From Streptomyces griseocarneus (lineage in GTDB: Bacteria > Actinomycetota > Actinomycetes > Streptomycetales > Streptomycetaceae), in assembly GCF_014655595.1 (NCBI RefSeq), contig NZ_BNBL01000001.1, positions 970,310 through 1,034,309 of the forward strand: a stretch of DNA of 64,000 nt. Direction: 5' to 3'. A model generated the notes under the pieces. The model worked only from the letters and a program-made list of their open reading frames with translations, was not told the origin of the DNA and did no database searches. Positions 8,304 to 15,928 of the stretch are shown in pieces (positions within the stretch are counted from its first letter, which is position 1; each line of letters opens with the position of its first letter). The translations under genes were made by a program, and so were the position numbers.

Positions 8304-9537
8304 TGGGCGGCAGGTCCGTCCCGGCGCCACGGCGGCGCACGGCCACCAGGTCCGTACGGGCCTCACCGGCTCCGGCCGCGGCCGGCACGGCCGCCGCGGG
8401 CTCCTCGGCCACGGCGCCGCCGTCGCCGTCGCCGCACGGCCCGCAGCCGCCGCCCGCGTGCGATCCGCAGCCGTCCGCGGCGTGCGAGCCGCAGCCGCTC
8501 GCCGCGTGCGAGCCACAGCCCGCCGCCGCGTCCGCCCGGTGCTCGGGCAGGGTCGTGGTGCCCGCGCCCTCCACCTCGAAGCCGGCGTCCGCGATCATCG
8601 CCAGGTCGGCCTTGCCCTCCTGGCCCTCACTGGTCAGGTAGTCGCCGAGGAAGATCGAGTTGGCGATCTGCAGCGCCAGCGGCTGCATCGTGCGCAGGTG
8701 CACCTCGCGGCCGCCCGCCAGCCGGACCTCCACGTCCGGGCAGACGAACCGCACCATCGCCAGGATCCGCAGGCAGCGCTGCGGGGTGAGGTTCCACTCC
8801 TTGGCCAGCGGCGTCCCCTCGAAGGGGATGAGGAAGTTGACCGGCACCGAGTCCGGGTCCAGCTCCCGCAGGGAGAAGACCACGTCCACCAGGTCCGCGT
8901 CGCTCTCGCCCATGCCCGCGATCAGCCCGGAGCAGGCGGACATGCCCGCCGCGTGGGCCTGGCGCACGGTCTCGACGCGGTCGGCGTAGGTGTGGGTGGT
9001 GGTGATCTCGCCGTAGGTGGCCTCGGAGGTGTTGAGGTTGTGGTTGTAGGCGTCGGCACCCGCCGCGCGCAGCCGGTCCGCCTGGCCGTCGGAGAGCAGC
9101 CCGAGGCACGCGCACACCTCGACGCCCTCGTTCCCCTCCTTGATCGCCTCGATGGTCTTCGAGACCCGGTCGACGTCCCGGTCCGTCGGCCCGCGGCCGC
9201 TGGCCACCAGGCAGACCCGCTTCGCGCCACCGGCGATGCCCGCGGCCGCCGCCTTCGAGGCGTCCTCCGGCTTGAGCCAGGTGTACTTGAGGATCTCGGC
9301 CTTGGAGCCCAGGCGCTGCGAGCAGTACGAGCAGTCCTCCGGGCACAGCCCGGACTTGAGGTTGACCAGATAGTTGAGCTTCACGCGTCGCCCGAACCAC
9401 TTGCGGCGCACCTTGCCCGCCGCGGCGACCACGTCGAGCAGCTCGTCGTCGGAGGTCGCCAGGACGGCGAGGGCCTCTTCGCGGGTCGGCAGCTCGCGCC
9501 GCAACCCCTTGTCCACCAGCGTGTTCAGCAGGTCCAT
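8296..9537 (-). CDS. bioB: Biotin synthase with Cys/His-rich C-terminal tail
   Basis: BioB is a radical SAM enzyme that inserts sulfur into dethiobiotin. The 4Fe-4S site is CPEDCSYC near residues 64-71; [15 protein letters not shown] near 140-155 and [20 protein letters not shown] near 275 are typical, and Arg in the latter holds the second cluster. The core ends near residue 330. A tail of about 80 residues follows, containing repeats of the form GCGSHAAx, then GCGPCG, and a charged/Ala-rich end. Other BioB proteins are 320-350 residues. The tail could bind metal or deliver iron or sulfur (inference). First gene of the bioBAD operon, divergent from bioF. Confidence 0.95.
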   Translation of the reverse strand: MDLLNTLVDKGLRRELPTREEALAVLATSDDELLDVVAAAGKVRRKWFGRRVKLNYLVNLKSGLCPEDCSYCSQRLGSKAEILKYTWLKPEDASKAAAAGIAGGAKRVCLVASGRGPTDRDVDRVSKTIEAIKEGNEGVEVCACLGLLSDGQADRLRAAGADAYNHNLNTSEATYGEITTTHTYADRVETVRQAHAAGMSACSGLIAGMGESDADLVDVVFSLRELDPDSVPVNFLIPFEGTPLAKEWNLTPQRCLRILAMVRFVCPDVEVRLAGGREVHLRTMQPLALQIANSIFLGDYLTSEGQEGKADLAMIADAGFEVEGAGTTTLPEHRADAAAGCGSHAASGCGSHAADGCGSHAGGGCGPCGDGDGGAVAEEPAAAVPAAAGAGEARTDLVAVRRRGAGTDLPPNA

Positions 9538-9600
9538 GGCGCCGATCCTTGCCTACGGCCCCCTCTTCGGCCAAGGAGAGATCGCACAACAGGCGTCGAT

Positions 9601-9627
9601 TCAGGTGTGTGTATTGCCACACCCTGA
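9601..9627. promoter_or_regulatory. Inverted repeat between divergent bioB and bioF (candidate operator)
   Basis: GGTGTG (9604-9609) and CACACC (9618-9623) form a perfect inverted repeat around an 8-base spacer; an outer TCA/TGA pair extends it with one unpaired C. It lies in the 150-base gap between the start codons of bioB and bioF, where one repressor could control both directions, as BioQ or BirA does elsewhere. No consensus for a Streptomyces biotin regulator is known to me, so this is a candidate only. Confidence 0.45.
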
Positions 9628-9687
9628 CCGGGCGCGAGGGCGGCTACGTTTTATGCAAACCCCACAGAACCACTCGAGGGACGGCCC

Positions 9688-10836
9688 ATGCCCAAGGATC
9701 CGTTCGACTGGATCGAAGCACAGCACGAACGGCTCCGCGCCGCCGGCCTGCTGCGGACCCTGCGGCCCCGCACGGCCGACGCCGGCCCGACGGACCTGGC
9801 CGGAAACGACTACCTGGGCCTGACCCGCCATCCCGAGGTCACCGAGGCCGCCGCCGCGGCCGCCCGCCGCTGGGGCGCCGGCGCCACCGGCTCCCGCCTG
9901 GTCACCGGCAGCACCGAGCTGCACGCCCGCCTGGAGGAGGAGCTCGCGGCGTTCTGCGGTTTCGAGGCGGCGCTCGTCTTCTCCTCCGGCTACGCCGCCA
10001 ACCTCGCCGCCGTCACCGCGCTGTCCGGGCCCGCCGGCGCCACGCTGCTGGTGTGCGACGAGGGCAACCACGCCTCCCTCATCGACGGCTGCCGGCTCGC
10101 GCGCGCCGAGCGGGCGATCGTGCCGCACGCCGACCCGGAGGCCGTCGCCAAGGCGGTGGCCGCGCACCAGGGCCGGGCGCTGGCGGTGACCGACTCCGTC
10201 TTCTCCGTCGACGGCGACGCGGCCCCGCTGCGCGCGCTGGCCGAGGCGTGCCGCGCGGGCGGCGCCGCGCTGCTCGTGGACGACGCGCACGGCCTCGGCG
10301 TGCTGGGGGACGGCGGCCGGGGCGCCCTCCACGCCGCCGGGCTGGCGGGCGGCGCGGACGTCGTCGCCACCGTCACCCTGTCCAAGTCGCTCGGCAGCCA
10401 GGGCGGTGCGGTGCTCGGCCCCGCCCGGGTCATCGAGCACCTCGTCAGCACCGCCCGCACCTTCATCTTCGACACCGGTCTGGCGCCCGCGGCTGCCGGC
10501 GCCGCCCTGGCGGCCCTGGGGGTGCTGCGCCGCGAGCCGGAGCGGGCGGCCCGGGTGCGGGCCGTGGCCGGCGAGCTGCACCGGCGGGTGACGGAGGCCG
10601 GGCTGACGGCGGTGCGCCCGGACGCAGCGGTGGTGTCCGTCAGGGCCCCCTCACCGGAGGCCGCGGTGCGCTGGGCGGCCGACTGCCGGACGGCTGGGCT
10701 CGCGGTCGGCTGCTTCCGGCCGCCGTCCGTGCCCGACGGCGTCTCCCGGCTGCGGCTGACCGCGCGCGCGGACCTCACGGACGCGCGGATCGCGCAGGCG
10801 GCCGACACGATCCTGCGGACCGCGCCGGCCGCCTGA
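9688..10836 (+). CDS. bioF: 8-amino-7-oxononanoate synthase
   Basis: BioF is a PLP enzyme that joins pimeloyl-ACP (or CoA) with alanine, the first step of biotin ring assembly. The 382-residue protein shows LAGNDYLGLTRHPEV near 35, TGSRLVTGSTELHARLE near 70, DSVFSVDGDAAPLRAL near 170, VDDAHGLGVLG near 196 and the PLP lysine in TLSKSLGSQGG near 230. ATG 9688 is preceded by GAGGGA. It is divergent from bioBAD, so the ring pathway genes F, A, D and B are all here. No bioC, bioH, bioI or bioW is seen nearby, so the pimelate source is encoded elsewhere or differs. Confidence 0.94.
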   Translation: MPKDPFDWIEAQHERLRAAGLLRTLRPRTADAGPTDLAGNDYLGLTRHPEVTEAAAAAARRWGAGATGSRLVTGSTELHARLEEELAAFCGFEAALVFSSGYAANLAAVTALSGPAGATLLVCDEGNHASLIDGCRLARAERAIVPHADPEAVAKAVAAHQGRALAVTDSVFSVDGDAAPLRALAEACRAGGAALLVDDAHGLGVLGDGGRGALHAAGLAGGADVVATVTLSKSLGSQGGAVLGPARVIEHLVSTARTFIFDTGLAPAAAGAALAALGVLRREPERAARVRAVAGELHRRVTEAGLTAVRPDAAVVSVRAPSPEAAVRWAADCRTAGLAVGCFRPPSVPDGVSRLRLTARADLTDARIAQAADTILRTAPAA

Positions 10837-10841
10837 GGCGC

Positions 10842-11138
10842 TCAACTCCCCAGGGTGATACCGGCGCGGCGCCTGACGGCCGCGCCGGCCGGCCCGCCGC
10901 GCAGGTCCGCGGTGAACGCGGACCAGGCGCCGGGGGAGAACAGCAGCACGGGCCCCGGCGTGCGCTTGGAGTCACGCACGGCGAGCAGCTGGGGTGCCAG
11001 TACGGCCGCTTCGACGCAGTTGTTCATCCCGGTGCTGTAGCTGCTCCGGTGCCACGCTCCGGCGTGCGGGGCGCGGTGCCGACAGCGGGCCGGGTGGTGA
11101 GCCGATCGAGAAGGAACGTACCGAGGCATTGCGGACAT
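10842..11138 (-). CDS. DUF397 domain protein
   Basis: A 98-residue protein with the DUF397 pattern WHRSSYSTGMNNCVEAAVL...VRDSKRTPGPVLLFSPGAWSAFTADL from about residue 29 to 82. Such small proteins are very common in Streptomyces and nearly always follow an XRE/DUF5753 regulator, as here; several are developmental factors, and the XRE partner's activity is thought to be tuned by them. The ATG is 9 bases past the XRE stop, with AGGAGG placed over the junction, so the pair is one operon. The first 28 residues (Arg/His-rich) are not part of the domain; an internal start is possible. It ends 6 bases from the end of bioF (convergent). Confidence 0.85.
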   Translation of the reverse strand: MSAMPRYVPSRSAHHPARCRHRAPHAGAWHRSSYSTGMNNCVEAAVLAPQLLAVRDSKRTPGPVLLFSPGAWSAFTADLRGGPAGAAVRRRAGITLGS

Positions 11139-11147
11139 GTTGCCTCC

Positions 11148-12017
11148 TTACGCGCCGTCGCTGATCCCGGCGATGTATTCCAACGATTTCTCGTGCGAGA
11201 GGGCGTGCGCACGCAGCGTGGTGAAAGCCGAGCCGTAGGCCCGGAGGTCTTCCTTCTGCTCCAGGTAGAGGCTACTCGTCAAATGGTCGAGAACAACCAC
11301 GTCCAGATCGGCGATGCGCGGAAATGAGAAGATGACGAAAGGCCCCGTGATGCCGATATGGTTGCCGCTGCTGAACGGCAGCACGTGCAGGCGCACATGC
11401 GGCAGCGAGCCCCTTTCCAGCAGGTGCCGCAGCTGTCCCGCCATCACCTCCGGCCCGCCCACCTCGTGCCGCAGCACCGCCTCGTCGAGCACCGCGCACA
11501 GCTCCAGCGGCCGTTCGCGGCCCAGGACCGCCTGCCGGGCCATCCGCACCCGTACGAGCTCCTCGACCAGCTCGGCCGGCGGGTCGCACAGCGCCGCCCG
11601 GGTCACCGCACGGGCATACGCCGGCGTCTGCAGCAGACCGGGCACCACCGTGGTCTCCAGCGTCCGCGAGCGGGAGGCCTCCGACTCCAGGCTGATGAAG
11701 TCGAGATACGCCGATGGCAGCAGATCGCGGTAGGCGTACCACCAGCCGCGCCGCGGCCCCTCCGAGCCCTTGGACCCCGCACCGCACAGCGCCCCCAGCA
11801 GGGCCCGCAGTTCGGGATCCGAGACGCTGTAGACGTCGAGCAGCCGGGCCACGTCCGCGGGCTTCACGCCACTGCTGCCCGTCTCGATCCGGCTCACCTT
11901 CGACTGGTGCCAGCCCACCGCGCAGGCGGCCTCCCGGCTGGTCATCCCCCTCAGTTCGCGCTGGCGCCGCAGTTCCGCGCCGAGTTTGCGGCGGCGCACC
12001 GCGGGTCCGTACCGCAT
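11148..12017 (-). CDS. XRE-family regulator with DUF5753 domain
   Basis: A 289-residue cytoplasmic DNA-binding protein. The helix-turn-helix is at about residues 10-65 (LRRQRELRGMTSREAACAVG, then QSKVSRIETGSSGVKPADV). The rest matches DUF5753, including ETTVVPGLLQTPAYARAV near 125 and LHVLPFSSGNHIGITGPFVI near 215. The chosen ATG at 12017 has a strong GGGGGGGAGAG ribosome-binding stretch; the frame is open further upstream but without one. With the DUF397 gene after it and the divergent ATP-binding protein, it forms the regulatory trio that occurs in many copies per Streptomyces genome. Target genes are unknown. Confidence 0.9.
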   Translation of the reverse strand: MRYGPAVRRRKLGAELRRQRELRGMTSREAACAVGWHQSKVSRIETGSSGVKPADVARLLDVYSVSDPELRALLGALCGAGSKGSEGPRRGWWYAYRDLLPSAYLDFISLESEASRSRTLETTVVPGLLQTPAYARAVTRAALCDPPAELVEELVRVRMARQAVLGRERPLELCAVLDEAVLRHEVGGPEVMAGQLRHLLERGSLPHVRLHVLPFSSGNHIGITGPFVIFSFPRIADLDVVVLDHLTSSLYLEQKEDLRAYGSAFTTLRAHALSHEKSLEYIAGISDGA

Positions 12018-12276
12018 CAGCTCTCCCCCCCCGACGCCGAAATCCACACGTGCAGAGTCAATAGACCAGTGTGGCGCCCCCGTCCGGTCGCTCGCGGAAG
12101 GGTTCACCGCTTCGAGCGACAGATATATCCACAATCCGGTGGAACGCGCCCATGACCACCCTTATCAGTGGCACTCTGTCACGAAGAGCCGCCGGAACCG
12201 CTTCCGACTTCACTGCACTTCTCGCGTCATCGCGTCCGCGTCGGAGTCCGGTCCCCGGTGGGAAAGGGACAGCGCC

Positions 12277-12705
12277 ATGGCAGACCACCAGGAAGCAACC
12301 GTCACCCTGCCGAGCGCCCCCGCCTCGGTCTCCACCGCGCGTCGCTACGTCACGGAAGTCCTCTCGGAGTGGGGCCTGCCCGACGACGAGGAGGCCGTCG
12401 ACGCCGTCCGGCTGATCGTCTCCGAACTGGCCACCAACGCCGTGCAGCACACCCGCGGCCAGTCGCCCACCTTCACCGTGGACCTGCGCCTCGACCGGGG
12501 CGAACAGCTGCGGATCGGGGTCACGGACAGCCACCCGTGCCACCCCCGGCGGCTGCCGGCCGCCGTGCAACGGGACAACGGGCGCGGGCTGGTCATCATC
12601 CGCTGCCTGACCGCCGAGCACGGCGGCAGGCTGTGTGTGACCCCTACCGCCGACGGGGGCAAGACGGTGTGGATCCGTCTGCCGTGGACGCCGCCGGTCC
12701 GCTGA
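12277..12705 (+). CDS. ATP-binding protein, anti-sigma-factor/HATPase type
   Basis: A 142-residue protein with the GHKL (HATPase_c) fold of the RsbW/SpoIIAB type. Box N is VSELATNAVQHTRG near residues 48-61, and GRGLVIIRCLTAEHGG near 108-123 carries the glycine-rich ATP lid. It lacks a sensor domain, so it is a free-standing kinase-like protein, probably an anti-sigma factor or partner switch. It is divergent from the XRE/DUF397 pair, a common layout in Streptomyces. The start at 12277 follows GGAAAGGGA. A strong hairpin at 12720-12747 ends the unit. Confidence 0.88.
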   Translation: MADHQEATVTLPSAPASVSTARRYVTEVLSEWGLPDDEEAVDAVRLIVSELATNAVQHTRGQSPTFTVDLRLDRGEQLRIGVTDSHPCHPRRLPAAVQRDNGRGLVIIRCLTAEHGGRLCVTPTADGGKTVWIRLPWTPPVR

Positions 12706-12719
12706 CCGGCGGCGCGAAG

Positions 12720-12747
12720 GGGCCGGGCGGAGGCGTCCGCCCGGCCC
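12720..12747 (+). terminator. Strong hairpin after the ATP-binding protein gene
   Basis: GGGCCGGGCGGA and TCCGCCCGGCCC form a perfect 12-bp stem with a GGCG loop, 14 bases past the stop codon. No T run follows, as usual in this genus. Confidence 0.8.
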
Positions 12748-12935
12748 GGCGCTCTCGTGGAGCGCGCTGGGGAACCTGTGGGTTCACGGGTGCTGCGGGT
12801 GCCGGTGGGGCACTGAGGGGCAGTCGGGTCCGCTGCCACGGAAGATGTGCCGAAGCCGTGCGAAGAGGTGCCGCGATCTACGGAGGTGCCGGGGGCGTGC
12901 CGGGCCCGGTGCGCTGCCGGTCCGGCGCCGCGCGG

Positions 12936-13424
12936 TCAGCCGTTGACGCGTCCGTAGGAGACGCTCCGGGTCCAGATCCGCTCGAGGCGGACGACCGAGC
13001 CGGTCTTCGGGGCGTGCCAGATCTGGTTGTTCCCGGCGTAGATGCCCACGTGGTAGACGCCGCCCCGGCCGTGGAAGAACACCAGGTCGCCGCGCTCACG
13101 GGTGAGGCCGGGAATGTGCCGGGTGTGGTTGAACTGGTCCTGGGCGGTGCGGGGCAGCCGTTTGCCGGCATGCTTGAAGGAGTACTGGGTCAGTCCCGAG
13201 CAGTCGAAGCGGTACGGACCCGTCGCGCCCCACTGGTAGGGGGAGCCGGCCTTGGAGGCCGCGATCCGCAGGGCGTTGGTGGAGAGCGTCGCCGCTTCCG
13301 CCTCGGTCGCGCCGCCGGGTGCCAGCATCGTGGCACCGACGGCCGCCAGGGTGAGGGCGGATTTCACGGTCAGAGGTACGGTCCCGGCCTTGGACAGCAT
13401 TGAGGGACGTTTGTGAGCGCCCAT
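12936..13424 (-). CDS. Secreted NlpC/P60 (C40) cell-wall peptidase
   Basis: A 162-residue exported peptidase that probably cuts peptide stems in peptidoglycan. The first 45 residues form a signal peptide: basic start (KRPSMLSKAGTVPLTVK), a hydrophobic stretch ALTLAAVGATML, and AEAA as likely cleavage region. The C40 domain fills the rest. The catalytic Cys is in YRFDCSGLTQYSF near 75, the His in VYHVGIYAG near 123, and the third polar residue in IWHAPKTG near 136. It has no extra wall-binding domain. A probable c-di-AMP riboswitch lies directly upstream, a known arrangement for wall hydrolases of actinobacteria. Confidence 0.92.
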   Translation of the reverse strand: MGAHKRPSMLSKAGTVPLTVKSALTLAAVGATMLAPGGATEAEAATLSTNALRIAASKAGSPYQWGATGPYRFDCSGLTQYSFKHAGKRLPRTAQDQFNHTRHIPGLTRERGDLVFFHGRGGVYHVGIYAGNNQIWHAPKTGSVVRLERIWTRSVSYGRVNG

Positions 13425-13435
13425 GCCAAACCCTT

Positions 13436-13590
13436 CGTCAGCCGCCTGTGAAGGATGACCTGTCGGGTTCGGGCAGGCGAAGAATGCCCGGCCGCCGAAG
13501 CGGCTTCACCCCAAGGGATGACCGGCGTTGTCGCGTTCCGGTCGTCCCGTCGTGCCTGGGTCCTCCATCCCCGCCGGTGCACTCATGTCG
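13436..13590 (-). ncRNA. ydaO/yuaA-type c-di-AMP riboswitch upstream of the NlpC/P60 gene
   Basis: Read on the reverse strand, the leader contains, in order, GGGGATGGAGGACC (13572-13559), TTGGGGTGAAGCCG (13514-13501), CCGAACCCGACAG (13472-13460) and AGGCGGC (13447-13441), then the NlpC/P60 start after about 16 bases. These blocks match the conserved segments of the ydaO motif, above all the GGGGTGAA and CCGAACCCGxCAG elements. The motif binds c-di-AMP and in Streptomyces turns off wall hydrolase genes such as rpfA. Block order and spacing agree; the exact ends and the expression platform were not modelled. Confidence 0.85.
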
Positions 13591-13917
13591 ACCCGTCGTC
13601 CCGGGCGGCGGCGGGGTTCGGCGTCCGCCCGGTCCGCCCCGCCGTGGTGGCGGGGTCTTGTCGTCGGGGGGATCTTGGCGCAGTGGCGGCGGCCGGGCCG
13701 AGGGGATCCGGCGTTATGTGAGCCTCATCACCTCTGGGCAATTCGGGTGGACGCGGGGCGGTTTGATGGTCACGGCTTTGCCCTGGTGAGGTCGCCACCT
13801 GCGGCGGAGCGATCTCCCCCGGTGCGCAATGAGCACACCGCCCGAGGTGATCGCCACGCGCCGTCTACGATCGCATCCGCTGTCTGAAGGAGATCGGGGG
13901 ATGAATGTTTCCGCTCC
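13591..13917. other. Non-coding stretch between the riboswitch and the next gene
   Basis: No convincing gene here. It must hold the promoter of the riboswitch-led NlpC/P60 transcript on the reverse strand. A perfect 7-bp hairpin, CCCCGCC-GTGGT-GGCGGGG, lies at 13637-13655, near the 5' end of that leader. A less GC-rich patch near 13715-13745 (with TTATGTGAGCCTCATCACC) is where the promoter would be expected. A strong ribosome-binding-like GAAGGAGAT precedes an ATG at 13901 on the forward strand, but the frame that follows looks like an antisense shadow. Confidence 0.5.
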
Positions 13918-14226
13918 TCAGTTCGCCGTCGGCGGCGGCAACATCACCCGGCGTGCCCGCCGTTCGCCGTCCAGGATCCGCATCGCCCGTGCCAGCGTGC
14001 TCGCGCATACCTCGCGTTCGCCCCGTTCGTGCATGACCGCGAGCGCGTCGCGCAGGGCGGCGGCCGCGATCGCGAGCGTCTGCGCGGCTCGTAGCGCGCC
14101 GTACGTGTCGTGCGCGCGAGCCGGGTTGATCCGTCCGAGGAGATCCAGTACTTCCAGATAGCGGTCCACCACCTCGCCCTCGGCGCGGGTCAGGGCGGGC
14201 AGCGGGGGCAGGGGAGGCGGCCACAT
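13918..14226 (-). CDS. Small helical protein of unknown function, downstream of the ClpP-like gene
   Basis: I do not recognise this 102-residue protein. It begins MWPPPLPPLPALTRAEGEVV, is then mostly amphipathic helix (VVDRYLEVLDLLGRINPARAHDTYGALRAAQTLAIAAAALRD, given here only to show its Leu/Ala pattern is at residues 19-60) and ends in a basic stretch. It starts 5 bases past the ClpP-like stop with GAGGTGA upstream, so the two are co-transcribed and probably coupled. By position it could be an adaptor or partner of the ClpP-like protein (inference). There is no signal peptide and no membrane span. Confidence 0.7.
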   Translation of the reverse strand: MWPPPLPPLPALTRAEGEVVDRYLEVLDLLGRINPARAHDTYGALRAAQTLAIAAAALRDALAVMHERGEREVCASTLARAMRILDGERRARRVMLPPPTAN

Positions 14227-14231
14227 CCCGC

Positions 14232-14807
14232 TCACCTCGCCCCGGCCGGCGCGAGCAGCGACCGGCGATCGACGGTGATGTGGTCGGCCAGCCCGTAGGC
14301 CACCGCGGCCCCGGCGTCGAGGAAGGCCGGCCGGTCGAGGTCCCGCCGGACGCGCTCGGCGCTCCGGCCGGTGTGCTCGGACAGCATCCGCGTCATCGTC
14401 TCGCGCTCGCGGAGCAACTCCCCGGCCTCCAGGGCCAGGTCGTCGGGCCGGCCGCGCACCGCGCCGTCGAGGGAGGGCTGGTGGAGCACCACCCGTGCGT
14501 GGGGCAGCACCATGCGCTTGCCCGGCGTGCCGGCCGCCAGCAGCACGGCCGCCGCCGGCCCGGCCCGGCCCACGCAGACCGTCTCGATGTCGCAGCCGAT
14601 GTAGCGCATGGTGTCGTGGACGGCGCACATGGCGGAGAAGGAGCCGCCGGGGGAGTTGAGGTAGAGCGAGACGTCCCGGTCGGGCGCCGTGTGCTCCAGC
14701 AGCATCAGTTGTGCGATCACGTCATGGGCCGCCGCGTCGTCCACCGCCCCCCCGAGGACGATCACCCGCTCGGAGAACAGCTTCGCGTACGGATCCGTTG
14801 GTTCCAT
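14232..14807 (-). CDS. ClpP-like protein lacking the catalytic Ser and Asp
   Basis: A 191-residue ClpP/crotonase-fold protein, start at 14807 (MEPTDPYAKLFSERVIVLGG) after GAGAGG. The family features SLYLNSPGG, a TVCVGRAG stretch and PHARVVLHQPS are present. Where active ClpP has the nucleophile Ser (GQAASAA), this protein reads GRAGPAA, with Pro at residue 84. Where ClpP has the catalytic Asp (ERDRFLSA), it reads DRPAFLDA, with Pro at 160. The HQP His is kept. It is therefore predicted to be proteolytically inactive, perhaps a regulatory or structural subunit of a mixed Clp ring (inference; non-catalytic ClpP paralogues are known). It is co-transcribed with a small unknown gene and divergent from an antitoxin gene. 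Confidence 0.88.
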   Translation of the reverse strand: MEPTDPYAKLFSERVIVLGGAVDDAAAHDVIAQLMLLEHTAPDRDVSLYLNSPGGSFSAMCAVHDTMRYIGCDIETVCVGRAGPAAAVLLAAGTPGKRMVLPHARVVLHQPSLDGAVRGRPDDLALEAGELLRERETMTRMLSEHTGRSAERVRRDLDRPAFLDAGAAVAYGLADHITVDRRSLLAPAGAR

Positions 14808-14834
14808 GGCTGCGCCTCTCGCTGTCTGTAAAAA

Positions 14835-14862
14835 ATGTACAGGACGTACATCCCGATAGAAT
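14835..14862. promoter_or_regulatory. Shared operator/promoter between ClpP-like gene and Phd/YefM antitoxin
   Basis: A perfect inverted repeat ATGTAC-AGGAC-GTACAT spans 14835-14851 in the 61-base gap between the two start codons. On the forward strand a -10-like TAGAAT lies at 14857-14862, placing a transcription start at or very near the antitoxin ATG (14869), so the message may be leaderless. Phd/YefM antitoxins bind palindromes containing GTAC to repress their own operons (family knowledge), so the antitoxin probably controls both directions. Confidence 0.65.
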
Positions 14863-14868
14863 GGGAGC

Positions 14869-15159
14869 ATGGCCTACGAGATTCCCGTGACGCAAGCCCG
14901 AGCCGAGCTGGCGGACCTGATCAACCGCGTCGTCTACGGCGGCGAGCGCGTGGTCGTCACGCGCCACGGAAAGCCGCTGGTCGCCCTGGTGTCCGCTGCC
15001 GACCTGCGGCGACTGGAGGAGACGGCCGAGGCCGAGCCGGCCGGCGAGGAGCAGGTGATCAGTACGGTCGCCACGGTGCGCGGGCAGTCGCTGTCCGCTC
15101 CCGGCGAACGGAGCCGCTTCGGCATCGCCGCCGAGCACCGCCGCCCCGGCGGCGAATGA
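14869..15159 (+). CDS. Phd/YefM-family antitoxin without adjacent toxin
   Basis: A 96-residue protein. Residues 1-50 match the Phd/YefM DNA-binding fold: MAYEIPVTQARAELADLIN, then ERVVVTRHGKPLVALVSAAD. The C-terminal half (charged, ending RSRFGIAAEHRRPGGE) would wrap a toxin. No RelE/YoeB/Doc-type toxin follows: the next gene is ureA, 141 bases away, and the gap encodes nothing similar. The only neighbour sharing its control region is the divergent ClpP-like gene. It may be an orphan antitoxin, a pure repressor, or have an unrecognised partner. Confidence 0.88.
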   Translation: MAYEIPVTQARAELADLINRVVYGGERVVVTRHGKPLVALVSAADLRRLEETAEAEPAGEEQVISTVATVRGQSLSAPGERSRFGIAAEHRRPGGE

Positions 15160-15275
15160 TCCGCTTCGACGGGGCCCGGCCATGACAACGCAAAGACCGG
15201 GTCAGCGGAGTTAACGCGTTGGAAAAGCTTGCGTCCTAATCTGCAGTCAGCGGCCACGGGGAGAAGAACCCCAGG

Positions 15276-15290
15276 TCAACACTGTGTTGA
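15276..15290. promoter_or_regulatory. Perfect palindrome just upstream of ureA
   Basis: TCAACAC-T-GTGTTGA is a perfect 15-base palindrome ending 10 bases before the ureA start. An AACGCGTT palindrome lies further up at about 15207-15216. The position next to the start codon suggests a repressor site, or a structure in the leader that affects ribosome access. The regulator is unknown. Confidence 0.5.
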
Positions 15291-15300
15291 GGTGGGACGC

Positions 15301-15603
<303 letters not shown>

Positions 15604-15616
15604 CGGGGAGAGACGG

Positions 15617-15928
15617 ATGATTCCCGGAGAGATCCTGTACGCCGGCGAGCCCGTGCGGCTCAACGAAGGACTGCACCGCACCCGGCTGACCGTCCTCAAC
15701 GCCGCCGACCGGCCCGTCCAGGTCGGCTCGCACTACCACTTCGCCGAGGCCAACCCCGGCCTGGACTTCGACCGCGCGGCCGCGCGCGGCAAGCGCCTGG
15801 ACGTCGCCGCCGGCACCGCCGTGCGCTTCGAGCCGGGCATCCCGGTGGAGGTCGACCTCGTCCCCCTCGGCGGCAAGCGCGTGGTCGAGGGCCTGCGCGG
15901 CGAGTGCGGGGGACCCCTCGATGCCTGA
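15617..15928 (+). CDS. ureB: Urease subunit beta
   Basis: The 103-residue beta subunit. It begins [19 protein letters not shown] and has [18 protein letters not shown] near residues 36-53 and [11 protein letters not shown] near 65, all conserved in UreB. It packs between gamma and alpha in the (alpha-beta-gamma)3 complex. Its last 8 bases overlap the start of ureC (15921-15928), so the two are translationally coupled. Confidence 0.95.
   Translation: MIPGEILYAGEPVRLNEGLHRTRLTVLNAADRPVQVGSHYHFAEANPGLDFDRAAARGKRLDVAAGTAVRFEPGIPVEVDLVPLGGKRVVEGLRGECGGPLDA

Noticed and set aside
13901-14161. Forward-strand frame with a strong GAAGGAGAT ribosome-binding stretch before ATG 13901.
   Set aside because: It runs antisense to the small helical gene; the product is Arg/Ser-rich and low in complexity. 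The reverse-strand frame has better codon use and is coupled to the ClpP-like gene. The start signal is probably chance or a remnant.
14869-15300. A toxin gene partner downstream of the Phd/YefM antitoxin.
   Set aside because: The 141 bases to ureA contain no frame resembling RelE, YoeB or Doc, and the next gene is clearly ureA.
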